Position numbers and translations under genes: made by a program
Notes under the pieces: model-generated
Database searches by the model: none
Told to the model about the DNA's origin: nothing
The model's input: only the letters and a program-made list of their open reading frames with translations
Part shown: one piece after another, positions 26,005 to 34,651 of the stretch
Layout of the letters: each line of letters opens with the position of its first letter
Numbering within the stretch: position 1 is the stretch's first letter
Assembly: GCA_947169185.1 (NCBI GenBank)
Contig: CAMVOS010000007.1
Span: forward strand, 1 to 64,000
Source: an uncultured Prevotella sp.
Lineage (GTDB): Bacteria; Bacteroidota; Bacteroidia; Bacteroidales; Bacteroidaceae
DNA: 64,000 nucleotides
Direction: 5' to 3'

Positions 26005-26127
26005 GGTAGCATGTGAACTGCCTTAACCGTCACATCGTCGTAGCAACGTGCCTTGCCGTCCTCAATGTTATTCTGTTGCACACAGAGATTCTTCCCCCCC
26101 CTTTGCACCAGTTACTAGAATCTTCAT
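26005..26127 (-). pseudogene. capF remnant with an 8-G tract
   Basis: Two bases after the capE stop, an ATG opens MKILVTGAKG, identical to the start of the intact CapF at 47721. A run of eight G (26094-26101) then shifts the frame. After the shift KNLC and a degenerate NI..GK can be aligned to CapF before similarity fades. The original locus therefore probably had capE-capF adjacent. The G-run is either the mutation that killed it or a slippage site. The remnant is too short to be functional. Confidence 0.62.
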
Positions 26128-26129
26128 TA

Positions 26130-27188
26130 TTACTTTACTATATTGGGGATTCCATTCAACTCGTTCTGAATATACTCGAGGCTGGCAATCTTTGCCTTTG
26201 TCTCTTCAACATCCAGAAGTTTGGTATTATGCGAATTAAACTCGGTCAAATGAACCCTATTTGCATCACCCTCAGTGAAATACTTGTCATAGTTCAATGT
26301 ACGATTATCTGCTGGAACACGATAGAAATTACCCATATCCTCAGCTTTTGAGCATTCTTCGTTAGTCAGCAAAGTTTCGTACATCTTTTCACCATGGCGT
26401 ATACCAATCACGCGGATTTCTGGTTCGTTGGGCGCCTGATGCTTAAAGAGTTCTATCACAGCTTCTGCTTGAGTTTGGATGGTGCATGCTGGGGCCTTTT
26501 GGACTAAAATATCTCCATTCTGACCATGTTCGAATGCGAAGAGTACCAAGTCAACGGCCTCTTCCAATGACATGATAAAACGCGTCATCGAAGGCTCGGT
26601 GATGGTGATAGGATTACCCTTACGAATCTGGTCAATCCAGAGAGGAATAACAGAACCACGGCTGCACATCACGTTACCATAACGAGTACAACAGATTTTT
26701 GTATTACCAGACATACGAGATTTCGCCACTGCCACTTTTTCCTCAATCGCTTTGGTGATGCCCATCGCATTGATAGGGTAAGCAGCCTTGTCTGTGGAAA
26801 GACAGATGACACTCTTTACACCTGCGTCAATTGCCGTATCAAGTACATTATCCGTTCCTAACACATTGGTCTTCACCGCCTCCATAGGGAAGAACTCACA
26901 ACTGGGCACCTGCTTCAGAGCTGCAGCATGGAACACATAGTCCACGCCTTTCATTGCGTACTTCAACGTGCTCTTGTTGCGCACATCACCAATATAGAAC
27001 TTAATCTTGTTAGCCACCTCCGGCATACGCGCCTGGAAGTCGTGGCGCATATCGTCCTGCTTCTTCTCGTCGCGGCTGAAGATACGAATCTCACCAATGT
27101 CTGTTCTCAAAAAACGGTTCAGTACAGCGTTACCGAACGAACCAGTACCTCCTGTAATAAGAAGGGTTTTGTCCTTAAATACACTCAT
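26130..27188 (-). CDS. capE: CapE-type UDP-GlcNAc 4,6-dehydratase (5-inverting)
   Basis: The 352-residue SDR has GGTGSFGNAVLNRF (NAD site), VFHAAALKQVPSCEFFP and STDKAAYPINAMGITK, the signature of CapE/FlaA1-type dehydratases. It converts UDP-GlcNAc to a 4-keto-6-deoxy-L-arabino sugar, the first step to UDP-N-acetyl-L-fucosamine. CapF (46522) and CapG (48186) later in the locus complete the pathway. A WbuC-like cupin precedes it by 19 nt. It is intact and well recognised. Confidence 0.9.
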   Translation of the reverse strand: MSVFKDKTLLITGGTGSFGNAVLNRFLRTDIGEIRIFSRDEKKQDDMRHDFQARMPEVANKIKFYIGDVRNKSTLKYAMKGVDYVFHAAALKQVPSCEFFPMEAVKTNVLGTDNVLDTAIDAGVKSVICLSTDKAAYPINAMGITKAIEEKVAVAKSRMSGNTKICCTRYGNVMCSRGSVIPLWIDQIRKGNPITITEPSMTRFIMSLEEAVDLVLFAFEHGQNGDILVQKAPACTIQTQAEAVIELFKHQAPNEPEIRVIGIRHGEKMYETLLTNEECSKAEDMGNFYRVPADNRTLNYDKYFTEGDANRVHLTEFNSHNTKLLDVEETKAKIASLEYIQNELNGIPNIVK

Positions 27189-27207
27189 TGTTATATTAAA
27201 TTAATAA

Positions 27208-27597
27208 TTATTTCTTCATTATATCTTCTTCACCAAGCGGCTCATATGGACCATCCTTGGCCTCAAAGAGGATAGTACCAGACTCAAGGCATTTGAGACT
27301 ATGCCACTGCCCTTTCTCGATATTTAGTACATCCCCACCAGGAACCATATCAACGGTCCCAGTCAACTTCCCGTTGTCATCATAAAAGTACTCCTCAAAA
27401 TGTCCTCTAATGCAGATGCAAGTCTCAGAAGAGTCTCTGTGTCTATGTATTGGCACTATTGTACCAGGCTCCAGAGCATTCAGCATCCGCTGGCTATTAT
27501 CCTCTGTCGAGTTTCTAAGATCCAAATTGCAACGTAGTCTTTCAATTGTCTTTGCTTGGGCGGTCAACTCATTAAACTTTGCTTTCCTAATAATCAT
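27208..27597 (-). CDS. wbuC: WbuC-family cupin
   Basis: The 129-residue single-cupin protein has PGTIVPIHRHRDSSETCICI and IEKGQWHSLKCL, the two halves of a cupin metal site. The family is WbuC, which occurs next to L-FucNAc genes in O-antigen loci; its reaction is not settled. Here it precedes capE by 19 nt and follows the beta-helix gene by 12 nt, consistent with a role in FucNAc-containing glycan synthesis. The symbol reflects family resemblance rather than a proven function. Confidence 0.8.
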   Translation of the reverse strand: MIIRKAKFNELTAQAKTIERLRCNLDLRNSTEDNSQRMLNALEPGTIVPIHRHRDSSETCICIRGHFEEYFYDDNGKLTGTVDMVPGGDVLNIEKGQWHSLKCLESGTILFEAKDGPYEPLGEEDIMKK

Positions 27598-27609
27598 AGC
27601 AAGTTATTA

Positions 27610-29337
27610 CTAAAAACTCTTCTTAATATTATCACGCGAAGGTAAATCAATACCGTCTAGTAATTTAACCTTAACGTCATTATTTGAACATTTTATTATA
27701 TTACCACTCATCTCGTAGTCTATAGGTGTGTCCGAGAATAAAACGGGTATTTGAGTCGATGTGTTGGGATTGAAACGAATATAATTATTACACAGTTTAT
27801 AACGTATTTTTTTTGACCCAACAATTAATATAGCTCTGACGTCAATATTGTTATTATACAGAGTCAAACAATTCCCTTCTTTCTCGATATCTGAACCCGC
27901 AAACACCCCTGTGGAAAAATCTGAAATGGGGACAACCTTATTATTTATGATTGTAGTATTATAGCCATAACCTACCATCCAAATAGCAAAACATTCAAAT
28001 AAGTTACCATCAATTATTTCATTCTCCCCCCTACATTGTATGCCGATCTGATAATCACCGTAGATTCGATTGTTTCTATAGATATTACCATATGAAGTTG
28101 AATGTCCACCTATAGCGCTACCTGTTTCCCCGATATTTTTCTCCTGATAAAAAGAACAATTTCTAACTATATTATAGCGGGATTCAAAACTGCCTGAAAA
28201 ATCAACTCCCCTCCTATTCTCATAGAACTCTGAGTTTTCTATTACAATGTGGGAACCTTTGTTAACCTGTATACCATAAGATGTTCCCGTTCCTGAATAA
28301 TATGCTCCTTTAAATAAGCAGTTTCTTACACATCCTGAATACCCACCTAAACTCAACAGCGCATTCGACCCTTCTTGGGCTTCAAAACTACAATCTTCAA
28401 TAAGAAAATCACTTCCATTAAAGCTTAATCCATCTTTACCAGTAAATACAAAATGACAATTTTTCAGTTTGTATGCCCTTGGTTTATAAATTACATAAGT
28501 TGATTTTACGCTTTGTTTACTATAAGTTCTTTCGATTGAAAAACGCTCCAAACTATCTGCCAATAGAATTTTATCTCCGTCTACACTGAGAATTCTAGAT
28601 GTAATACCTTTATATAAAGTCGGAATCCCTTTCTCATTAGGTCTTGAATCAAATATTGTTTCATCAGCCGTCGATATTTCAATGACATATCCTTCATATT
28701 TCTCAGAAACTTCATTGGAAACCTTAACAGAATTAATAAAATTCTTATCACCTATTGGAGAACAAATACCACATGTAGATGCAGATGACCAATAGCGAAT
28801 ACTATTGTTTGTTTTCAAGTATAGGTTTTTAAAATTGACGCTCTGGTTATCATCTAATATTATTGTTTCATTAATAATAAATGGAATACTTTCAAAATCC
28901 ACCTCAACGTTTGGTAGACCTTGGAAATCCTTCACATTCAACAAAGTGCGATCGCCAACTAACCATGAGATCTTTATCGGATGCTGGTAAGAGGAAATAT
29001 CAACATTATCAAAGATTCGCTTAGATTCACTATCTATAATATAATCCCCTTGTAATTTACCGTTACAAATTACACCATTTTTGAATATAAGCCTGGTATT
29101 TTCAAGCAAATTAACGGTTTCACCCTTAAGATCTATTGTTCCGCTAATTACATATCTTGTATTACTTCTAATCACCTGCTTCGAAAAGGGCTTCCTAGTG
29201 CATATTATTACTGTTCTTTGTTTAATATCTCTGTTGTTCTCTCTAGTAAAAGCTTGAATAGGGCGCAAATAGAAGAAGCCAACTAAAAAAAATATGTATA
29301 ACCATCCTCTAAAAAATGATTCAGTTATCCGATGCAT
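27610..29337 (-). CDS. Exported right-handed beta-helix protein
   Basis: The 575-residue protein has an N-terminal signal peptide or anchor (WLYIFFLVGFFYLRPIQA). It then shows many short repeats rich in Asn, Gly, Ser and hydrophobic residues (for example FNGSDFLIEDCSF, SYGNIYRNNRIYGDYQIG), typical of a parallel beta-helix as in polysaccharide lyases and epimerases. It overlaps the upstream nucleotidyltransferase-like gene by 17 nt. Secreted beta-helix proteins in capsule loci may modify or trim the glycan; which activity applies here cannot be told. The region is clearly more AT-rich than its flanks, suggesting separate acquisition. Confidence 0.72.
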   Translation of the reverse strand: MHRITESFFRGWLYIFFLVGFFYLRPIQAFTRENNRDIKQRTVIICTRKPFSKQVIRSNTRYVISGTIDLKGETVNLLENTRLIFKNGVICNGKLQGDYIIDSESKRIFDNVDISSYQHPIKISWLVGDRTLLNVKDFQGLPNVEVDFESIPFIINETIILDDNQSVNFKNLYLKTNNSIRYWSSASTCGICSPIGDKNFINSVKVSNEVSEKYEGYVIEISTADETIFDSRPNEKGIPTLYKGITSRILSVDGDKILLADSLERFSIERTYSKQSVKSTYVIYKPRAYKLKNCHFVFTGKDGLSFNGSDFLIEDCSFEAQEGSNALLSLGGYSGCVRNCLFKGAYYSGTGTSYGIQVNKGSHIVIENSEFYENRRGVDFSGSFESRYNIVRNCSFYQEKNIGETGSAIGGHSTSYGNIYRNNRIYGDYQIGIQCRGENEIIDGNLFECFAIWMVGYGYNTTIINNKVVPISDFSTGVFAGSDIEKEGNCLTLYNNNIDVRAILIVGSKKIRYKLCNNYIRFNPNTSTQIPVLFSDTPIDYEMSGNIIKCSNNDVKVKLLDGIDLPSRDNIKKSF

Positions 29338-30475
29338 TCCTTAAATCTCTATAACCCACTTTATTAAAATAGTCTATTACGCCATTAGAAGTAATCCTTA
29401 TAAGAAATTTTACTGAATCCACAGGGAAAATTCTAGAATGTCTACATAAATCTAAAACTCTGCGATTGTACGACATTACTTTTCTTACAAAAAAAGAAGA
29501 CTTACCATAGTAAGAGTTATCACGATTATGCCCCATATTCCCAACCTCTAGAAGAAAACAATTGATTAGCACAGCTTTTTTCCCCCACCTTTTAGTAGTG
29601 ATATAGAAAGGCATCGCTTCCTCTGGCATACCTAAAAAATTCACGGCATAATAACCAAACGCCCTCCATTCGCTCAGTAGCCCCATTCTTCTAAGTCTAT
29701 TCCCAAGCAAATCATAGTCTATTGAGCTTCTATTAGTCCATAGTAGCCTACACCAATCACAGATCTGCCTTAAGCCTAAACCACCTTTAAAAAAATGCTT
29801 TAGAAAATGAGTGAATACAAAAAGAATATCATTATTAATCCCTGGCAGAAAAACCGGAGTTTTACCATTCATCCATGAACGAACATTTCCACAAAAAAAG
29901 ATATCATCCTGAATTTCCTTAATTACAAGATCAACCCTATTAGAAAGTCCGCAAAATTGATTGTCATGTAATTCTATCTCCCAAAGTGACACCTGAGCAC
30001 TTATATTTCTTGCCTGTTCAAAAACCGGATCAAAGCCATTCTTCGTTAATGGTCTGAGAAATTCACGCGCCTTATGAAAGTTCTCTTCACTTAATAAAAG
30101 ATCTATATCCCCGCTTGAACGCCATAAAGGCCTCTTATAGCACTGAGCAACCCCCTGTCCTTTAACCAATACAGCATCAATCCCAATAGCACGCATCTTT
30201 TCGATAAGCCCACCAATAAAATTGTTCATTGCTGTGTTTCTTTGCTCAAGTTGCAAAGCTTCACCAACAAACAAGAGCACTTCTTCCTTTGGTATCTTAA
30301 TATCTGCAATATGTTCTAGTCCAGCAGCAACAAGGCCAACAACCGATTGTTCTTGCGCCAATCGATATATTACATTGAAATCAACATCTCCATACGGTTC
30401 GAGTTGGACATCATTTTCCCAAAGACCAGCTCTTACTAAGGCGAGGAATGCTTGTGTATTATTATCCAAAATCAT
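29321..30475 (-). CDS. NTP_transf_5-type uncharacterised nucleotidyltransferase
   Basis: The start is taken as the ATG at 30475 (384 aa); the previous codon is a GTG. The region VLVKGQGVAQCYKRPLWRSS followed by GDIDLLL is the signature of the PF14907-type nucleotidyltransferase family (GS...DxD of the Pol-beta superfamily). These proteins are frequent in Bacteroidetes and cyanobacterial polysaccharide or peptide clusters, but their substrates are unknown. It overlaps the beta-helix gene by 17 nt, suggesting linked functions, perhaps in modification of the glycan. It is AT-rich like its neighbour. Confidence 0.75.
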   Translation of the reverse strand: MILDNNTQAFLALVRAGLWENDVQLEPYGDVDFNVIYRLAQEQSVVGLVAAGLEHIADIKIPKEEVLLFVGEALQLEQRNTAMNNFIGGLIEKMRAIGIDAVLVKGQGVAQCYKRPLWRSSGDIDLLLSEENFHKAREFLRPLTKNGFDPVFEQARNISAQVSLWEIELHDNQFCGLSNRVDLVIKEIQDDIFFCGNVRSWMNGKTPVFLPGINNDILFVFTHFLKHFFKGGLGLRQICDWCRLLWTNRSSIDYDLLGNRLRRMGLLSEWRAFGYYAVNFLGMPEEAMPFYITTKRWGKKAVLINCFLLEVGNMGHNRDNSYYGKSSFFVRKVMSYNRRVLDLCRHSRIFPVDSVKFLIRITSNGVIDYFNKVGYRDLRNASDN

Positions 30476-30534
30476 CACAAATCGAATGCCGCGAACTCAT
30501 TCATTGCTGAGGTGCAGCTTGACTTCGCCCGATA

Positions 30535-31791
30535 TTAGGCAATGATTGCACTCTTAATAGAGTCAACAATATATTTGACATCCTCGTCCTTTACATAAGG
30601 ACCGGCAGGTAAGCACATCCCCACCTTAAAGACAGCCTCACTCAAGCCATTCACGTATGCTGGCGCATTCTTATAAACAGGTTGCTTATGCATAGGTTTC
30701 CATACCGGACGAGCCTCAATACCAACTTGATCCATGAATACACGAAGTGCCTCTACATTGTCATTGGGCTGACAATCAGTAGTTGCACTATCTGCCACAT
30801 GGATGACACCGGCAGCTCCGCCTACGGCACCCTTTACTACGGTCTTATAAGCGTTTTCTTGACCTTTGACCTTCACATCAGGGTCAATGGTAATGGTGCA
30901 GAGCCAATAGTTGCTGTCATACTCTCCAGTTGCCGGCTGGCTATGTACCTTGATACCCTTTACATCTTTGAGCAACTCTTCATACAGTTTCTGCACATGC
31001 TTATGGTGTGCAATATGATCATTAGCCACGGTCATCTGCCCTCGACCAATACCAGCACAGATGTTACTCATACGGTAGTTATATCCAATCTTCTCATGCT
31101 GATAGTATGGATAGCTCTCACGATACTGAGTGGCATACATCATAATTTCGCGCCATTCATCTTCATTATCGGTAATCAATGCACCTCCACCTGAGGTTGT
31201 GATCATCTTATTGCCATTAAATGAGAGTACGCCATACTTACCAAAAGTTCCAAGAATTTGGCCCTTGAACTTAGAGCCAAAGCCTTCAGCTGCATCTTCC
31301 ACTACAGGGATGTCATACTTGTTGGCAATCTCCATAATACGGTCTGCCTTATAAGGCATACCGTAAAGTGCTACTGGTACTATGGCCTTAGGTTTCTTAC
31401 CAGTCTTGGCAATTCGGTCCTTGATGGCTTCCTCCAATAACTCAGGATCCATATTCCAAGTGTCTTTCTCGGAGTCAATGAAAACCGGAGTAGCACCCAG
31501 ATAGGTAATCGGGTGACTGGAAGCGCAGAAGGTAAAGCTCTGAACACACACTTCATCACCAGGCTTTACACCACAGGCAATCAGGGCCAGGTGGACGGCT
31601 GCCGTACCGGCAGAAAGCGCGACAACGCGCTTGTTCTGCCCACAGAACTCCTCCAGGTCCTTCTCAAAACCGTTGACGTTCGGGCCAAGAGGAACGACCC
31701 AGTTGGTATCAAATGCTTCTTTAATGTAATTCTGTTCAAGTCCGGCCTCGCTCATGTGAGCCAAGCAAAGGTATATTCTTTTATCAGCCAT
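30535..31791 (-). CDS. DegT/DnrJ/EryC1/StrS aminotransferase
   Basis: The 418-residue protein shows the DegT pattern: VVALSAGTAAVHLAL, then PVVEDAAEGFGSKFKG and SFNGNKMITTSGGGAL with the PLP lysine. These PLP enzymes transfer an amino group to a 4-keto nucleotide sugar (PglE-like). It lies 12 nt after the ATP-grasp gene, in a run with a PLP decarboxylase-like enzyme and a PglC-like transferase. A roughly 25-residue segment near position 330 (KGAVGGAAGVIHVADSAT) looks like an insertion relative to typical family members. A product such as a 4-amino sugar is inferred. Confidence 0.85.
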   Translation of the reverse strand: MADKRIYLCLAHMSEAGLEQNYIKEAFDTNWVVPLGPNVNGFEKDLEEFCGQNKRVVALSAGTAAVHLALIACGVKPGDEVCVQSFTFCASSHPITYLGATPVFIDSEKDTWNMDPELLEEAIKDRIAKTGKKPKAIVPVALYGMPYKADRIMEIANKYDIPVVEDAAEGFGSKFKGQILGTFGKYGVLSFNGNKMITTSGGGALITDNEDEWREIMMYATQYRESYPYYQHEKIGYNYRMSNICAGIGRGQMTVANDHIAHHKHVQKLYEELLKDVKGIKVHSQPATGEYDSNYWLCTITIDPDVKVKGQENAYKTVVKGAVGGAAGVIHVADSATTDCQPNDNVEALRVFMDQVGIEARPVWKPMHKQPVYKNAPAYVNGLSEAVFKVGMCLPAGPYVKDEDVKYIVDSIKSAIIA

Positions 31792-31803
31792 CTTATATAA
31801 TTA

Positions 31804-32811
31804 TTAATCAACTTCAACTAAATAATCATTCTTTGCGAATGTCTTTCCATACTTAGGCGTCAAGATGCTCGCATCCACCCTCTCGCCTTTTAACCATGAA
31901 ATAATAGCCTTAGGCATATTCACGCCAGCTTCGTACGAGAATGGGTATCCGCCACCAAAACGGGGGTTCAATTCAAGCACACAATAATCGCCATTGGCTC
32001 TCTGCATAATATCCACATCCAAATTACCAATGTGCTTCAAATTGCGTCCTATTGAAGCACCCATCTCCCGCACTTCAGGAAGATCAACAGTAGTAGCTTT
32101 ATCAGTTTCGCCAGCGCGCATCGCCAATTTCTGCTTTACAGAAACGGCAATGTTATTGCCCTTCAGGTCATTAATCACATCCAAGCCAAACTCTTTTCCG
32201 CCCAGTTTTTCTTGAATCATGATATACTCATCACCCACTGAAGCTGCTGCAAGAATAGTCTTCTTTATTTTCTTCATCAGAAGGTTGTAATAGATGTCCA
32301 GTTCCTTCATATCTGCAATAGATTCCAAACCAATAGAACCAGAGCCCCAACGAGGTTTCATAAATAGCGGGAAAGCAATCTCTCCTTTTGCCAATGCAGC
32401 TTTGGCATCAGCAAGACGTACATAAGTCTTAGGTGCGTTTAAGCCTATTGATTCTACCCACTGAGCAGTCTTATACTTATCAAAACATATGTCAATAACT
32501 TCTGGATCAGATACTATCACTTTCACACCCTGTGCTTCAAACTTTGCTTTGTGCTCAGCCAGGATTGGAAGCTCCAAGTCGTTAAGCGAAATCAGAGCAT
32601 CTACTTTCTGCTCCTTGCAGATGTCCAGAGTAATATCAATATATTTCGGGTCATAAACCGCAGGGACTTGAATCTTAACATCTGCAGCAGTAAGTGCGGG
32701 TGCACTCAGCTGCATGTCTGTTGCAACAATCTTGTCGCCTTCAGACATATTCTCTTTAAAATATTTCAGAAGATACGTGCGTCTTCCCGCACAAGTAAAA
32801 AGTATATTCAT
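31804..32811 (-). CDS. ATP-grasp ligase
   Basis: The 335-residue protein has an N-terminal preATP-grasp Rossmann part (MNILFTCAGRRTYLLKYF) and ATP-grasp motifs FPLFMKPRWGSGSIGL and VLELNPRFGGGYPFSYEAG. ATP-grasp enzymes of this CarB-like type join a carboxylate to an amine or similar nucleophile. Its neighbours are a decarboxylase-like PLP enzyme (9-nt gap) and an aminotransferase (12-nt gap), so it may attach an amino-acid-derived group to a sugar. The substrate is unknown. Confidence 0.82.
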   Translation of the reverse strand: MNILFTCAGRRTYLLKYFKENMSEGDKIVATDMQLSAPALTAADVKIQVPAVYDPKYIDITLDICKEQKVDALISLNDLELPILAEHKAKFEAQGVKVIVSDPEVIDICFDKYKTAQWVESIGLNAPKTYVRLADAKAALAKGEIAFPLFMKPRWGSGSIGLESIADMKELDIYYNLLMKKIKKTILAAASVGDEYIMIQEKLGGKEFGLDVINDLKGNNIAVSVKQKLAMRAGETDKATTVDLPEVREMGASIGRNLKHIGNLDVDIMQRANGDYCVLELNPRFGGGYPFSYEAGVNMPKAIISWLKGERVDASILTPKYGKTFAKNDYLVEVD

Positions 32812-32820
32812 TATGCTATC

Positions 32821-34056
32821 TTAGTATTTATAAATCTGAATAATATCTTCTATTGTCTGTCTTCTCCTGGCCTCCACAAACTCACCATTTTTTTCCATCA
32901 AGATGGGCTCGAGGTAATTGATAAATGTTGGGGTAAGACATATTGTGTAGGCACCTACACCTCTAAACTGAATGTATTCACCTGCCTTCATCTTAGGCAT
33001 ATTAACCTCTTTCAGCATAACATCCTTCTCCATACAGGTTGAACCCACGACATCACAAACATAATTTTCAGCTGTTTCTGTTGCTGTCAATGCTTTATGA
33101 GGAAGGTTGTTTGAGTGCATCGTTGGTTTAACGTCGAACACAGAGCCATCAACCATCACAAAGTTCACCTTTCCGACCCTCTTGTTCTGATATACTTTCG
33201 TGTAATAAGTAAACACATTGGAAACAACAGAAGATCCCGGCTCAATCACGATGTAAGGCTTATGAGACATAAACCATTGGTTAGTCAATGTTTCTCCAAG
33301 CACACAATCTGCATAATCTTCATATGTGGGCCGTCCTGTCAAATCCATGCCCTCTGGTGCTGCACCAAAATAACCACCGCCTATATCAAAAAACTCCAAG
33401 TCATTAAGCTGATATTTCTCACAGACCGTAAGCATGTGTTTGGTAATTATCTTATAATTTAAGACGGCTCTATCAGAAGTTGAGGTGTGCCCATGTAAAG
33501 ATATTATACTAACGCCCGCTTTGCGAAGTCTTTCAACGTTCTTTTCAATTAGATCAGCTGGAAAGCCAAACCTTCCAAATCTTAACCCGCACTGAATTGT
33601 GCTATTTCCATTCTCGTCAGTTAAGTTGATATTGATACGCATACCAACCTTAAGGTTACATGAAGGATGCTGTTCTTTATACTTGCACACAGCATCTACT
33701 TCATATTCACTGTCTAGATTGATAATTGATCCATCCTCAATTGCCCGTATCAAAACGGTAGACCTTTTAATTGGGCCATTGAAAATAATCTTTTTAAAGC
33801 CAAGATTTTGAGCCAATGCATATTCCATATCAGACACCACTTCTGCAAAGCAGCCCTCGTCCTTGGCTATCTTGCAGAGTGCAGGCACATAGTTGGTTTT
33901 AAAAGAATAACCCGCAATGATTCTTTCATACTTTCGCTTGAAAGCATTAATAAACCCATTGACGTTATGCCTATATCTGTCAGAATCCATTATATAAAAC
34001 GGAGTTCCGAACTTATCATCAAGGCTCTTAATTAAGCTATAACTAATTGGTTCCAT
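32821..34056 (-). CDS. PLP fold-type III decarboxylase (LysA/ornithine decarboxylase-like)
   Basis: I choose the ATG at 34056 (411 aa), preceded by GGAAGA, over the track ATG at 34080. Motifs are AGYSFKTNYVPAL (PLP lysine), ISLHGHTS, FFDIGGGYFGA and IEPGSSVVSN, which place it in the diaminopimelate/ornithine decarboxylase superfamily. It overlaps the sugar transferase gene by 14 nt. In this setting it probably makes an amine or amino acid for glycan decoration rather than lysine. This is inferred from the adjacent ATP-grasp ligase. Confidence 0.8.
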   Translation of the reverse strand: MEPISYSLIKSLDDKFGTPFYIMDSDRYRHNVNGFINAFKRKYERIIAGYSFKTNYVPALCKIAKDEGCFAEVVSDMEYALAQNLGFKKIIFNGPIKRSTVLIRAIEDGSIINLDSEYEVDAVCKYKEQHPSCNLKVGMRININLTDENGNSTIQCGLRFGRFGFPADLIEKNVERLRKAGVSIISLHGHTSTSDRAVLNYKIITKHMLTVCEKYQLNDLEFFDIGGGYFGAAPEGMDLTGRPTYEDYADCVLGETLTNQWFMSHKPYIVIEPGSSVVSNVFTYYTKVYQNKRVGKVNFVMVDGSVFDVKPTMHSNNLPHKALTATETAENYVCDVVGSTCMEKDVMLKEVNMPKMKAGEYIQFRGVGAYTICLTPTFINYLEPILMEKNGEFVEARRRQTIEDIIQIYKY

Positions 34057-34651
34057 CAAAATCTTCCATTGTGGCGTCATTGTCAGAGTTGATATCTTCT
34101 CTGAACAACACCTTCTTGATTGTTATAAAAATGACCTTCAAATCAGTAAGAAGCGACACATGATCAACATACCACACATCCAACTTAAATTTTTCAGTCC
34201 AGCTAATTTGATTCCTGCCATGACACTGTGCCCATCCGCTAATGCCAGGCCTAACTTCATGCCTGCGCATCTGCTCTTTACTATACAATGGCAAATACTG
34301 CACGAGAAGAGGACGCGGTCCAATTAAAGCCATATCACCTTTCAGGACATTAATCAACTGTGGCAACTCGTCAATAGATGTAGAGCGAACAAATTTTCCA
34401 ACCTTTGTCAAGCGATCACCATCAGGTAGTAAATTACCATCAGCATCCCTTTCATCGGTCATTGTTTTATATTTAATGACCTTGAACAGCTTTCCATCTC
34501 TACCTGGTCGCTCCTGTAAGAAAAATGCGCCTGCCCCTTTGTTGGCAAAATGTAACCAAATTGTAACCACCAGCAAAATTGGTGAAATACAAATAAGTGC
34601 AATCAGTGAGATGCAGAAATCAAAGAATCGCTTAAAGAAATGCTTATACAT
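34043..34651 (-). CDS. PglC-like initiating sugar-phosphate transferase
   Basis: The 202-residue protein has one membrane helix (about 8-32) and then the conserved blocks QERPGRDGKLFKVIKYKTM, SIDELPQLINVLKGDM, ALIGPRPLL and VRPGISGWAQ. This is the minimal (PglC-type) monotopic phosphoglycosyl transferase that moves a sugar-1-phosphate to undecaprenyl phosphate, starting each repeat unit at the inner membrane. The WbuB-like gene just upstream overlaps it by one base (TAATG). The donor is not certain: a FucNAc or diamino-sugar derivative would fit the local enzymes. Confidence 0.9.
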   Translation of the reverse strand: MYKHFFKRFFDFCISLIALICISPILLVVTIWLHFANKGAGAFFLQERPGRDGKLFKVIKYKTMTDERDADGNLLPDGDRLTKVGKFVRSTSIDELPQLINVLKGDMALIGPRPLLVQYLPLYSKEQMRRHEVRPGISGWAQCHGRNQISWTEKFKLDVWYVDHVSLLTDLKVIFITIKKVLFREDINSDNDATMEDFDGTN

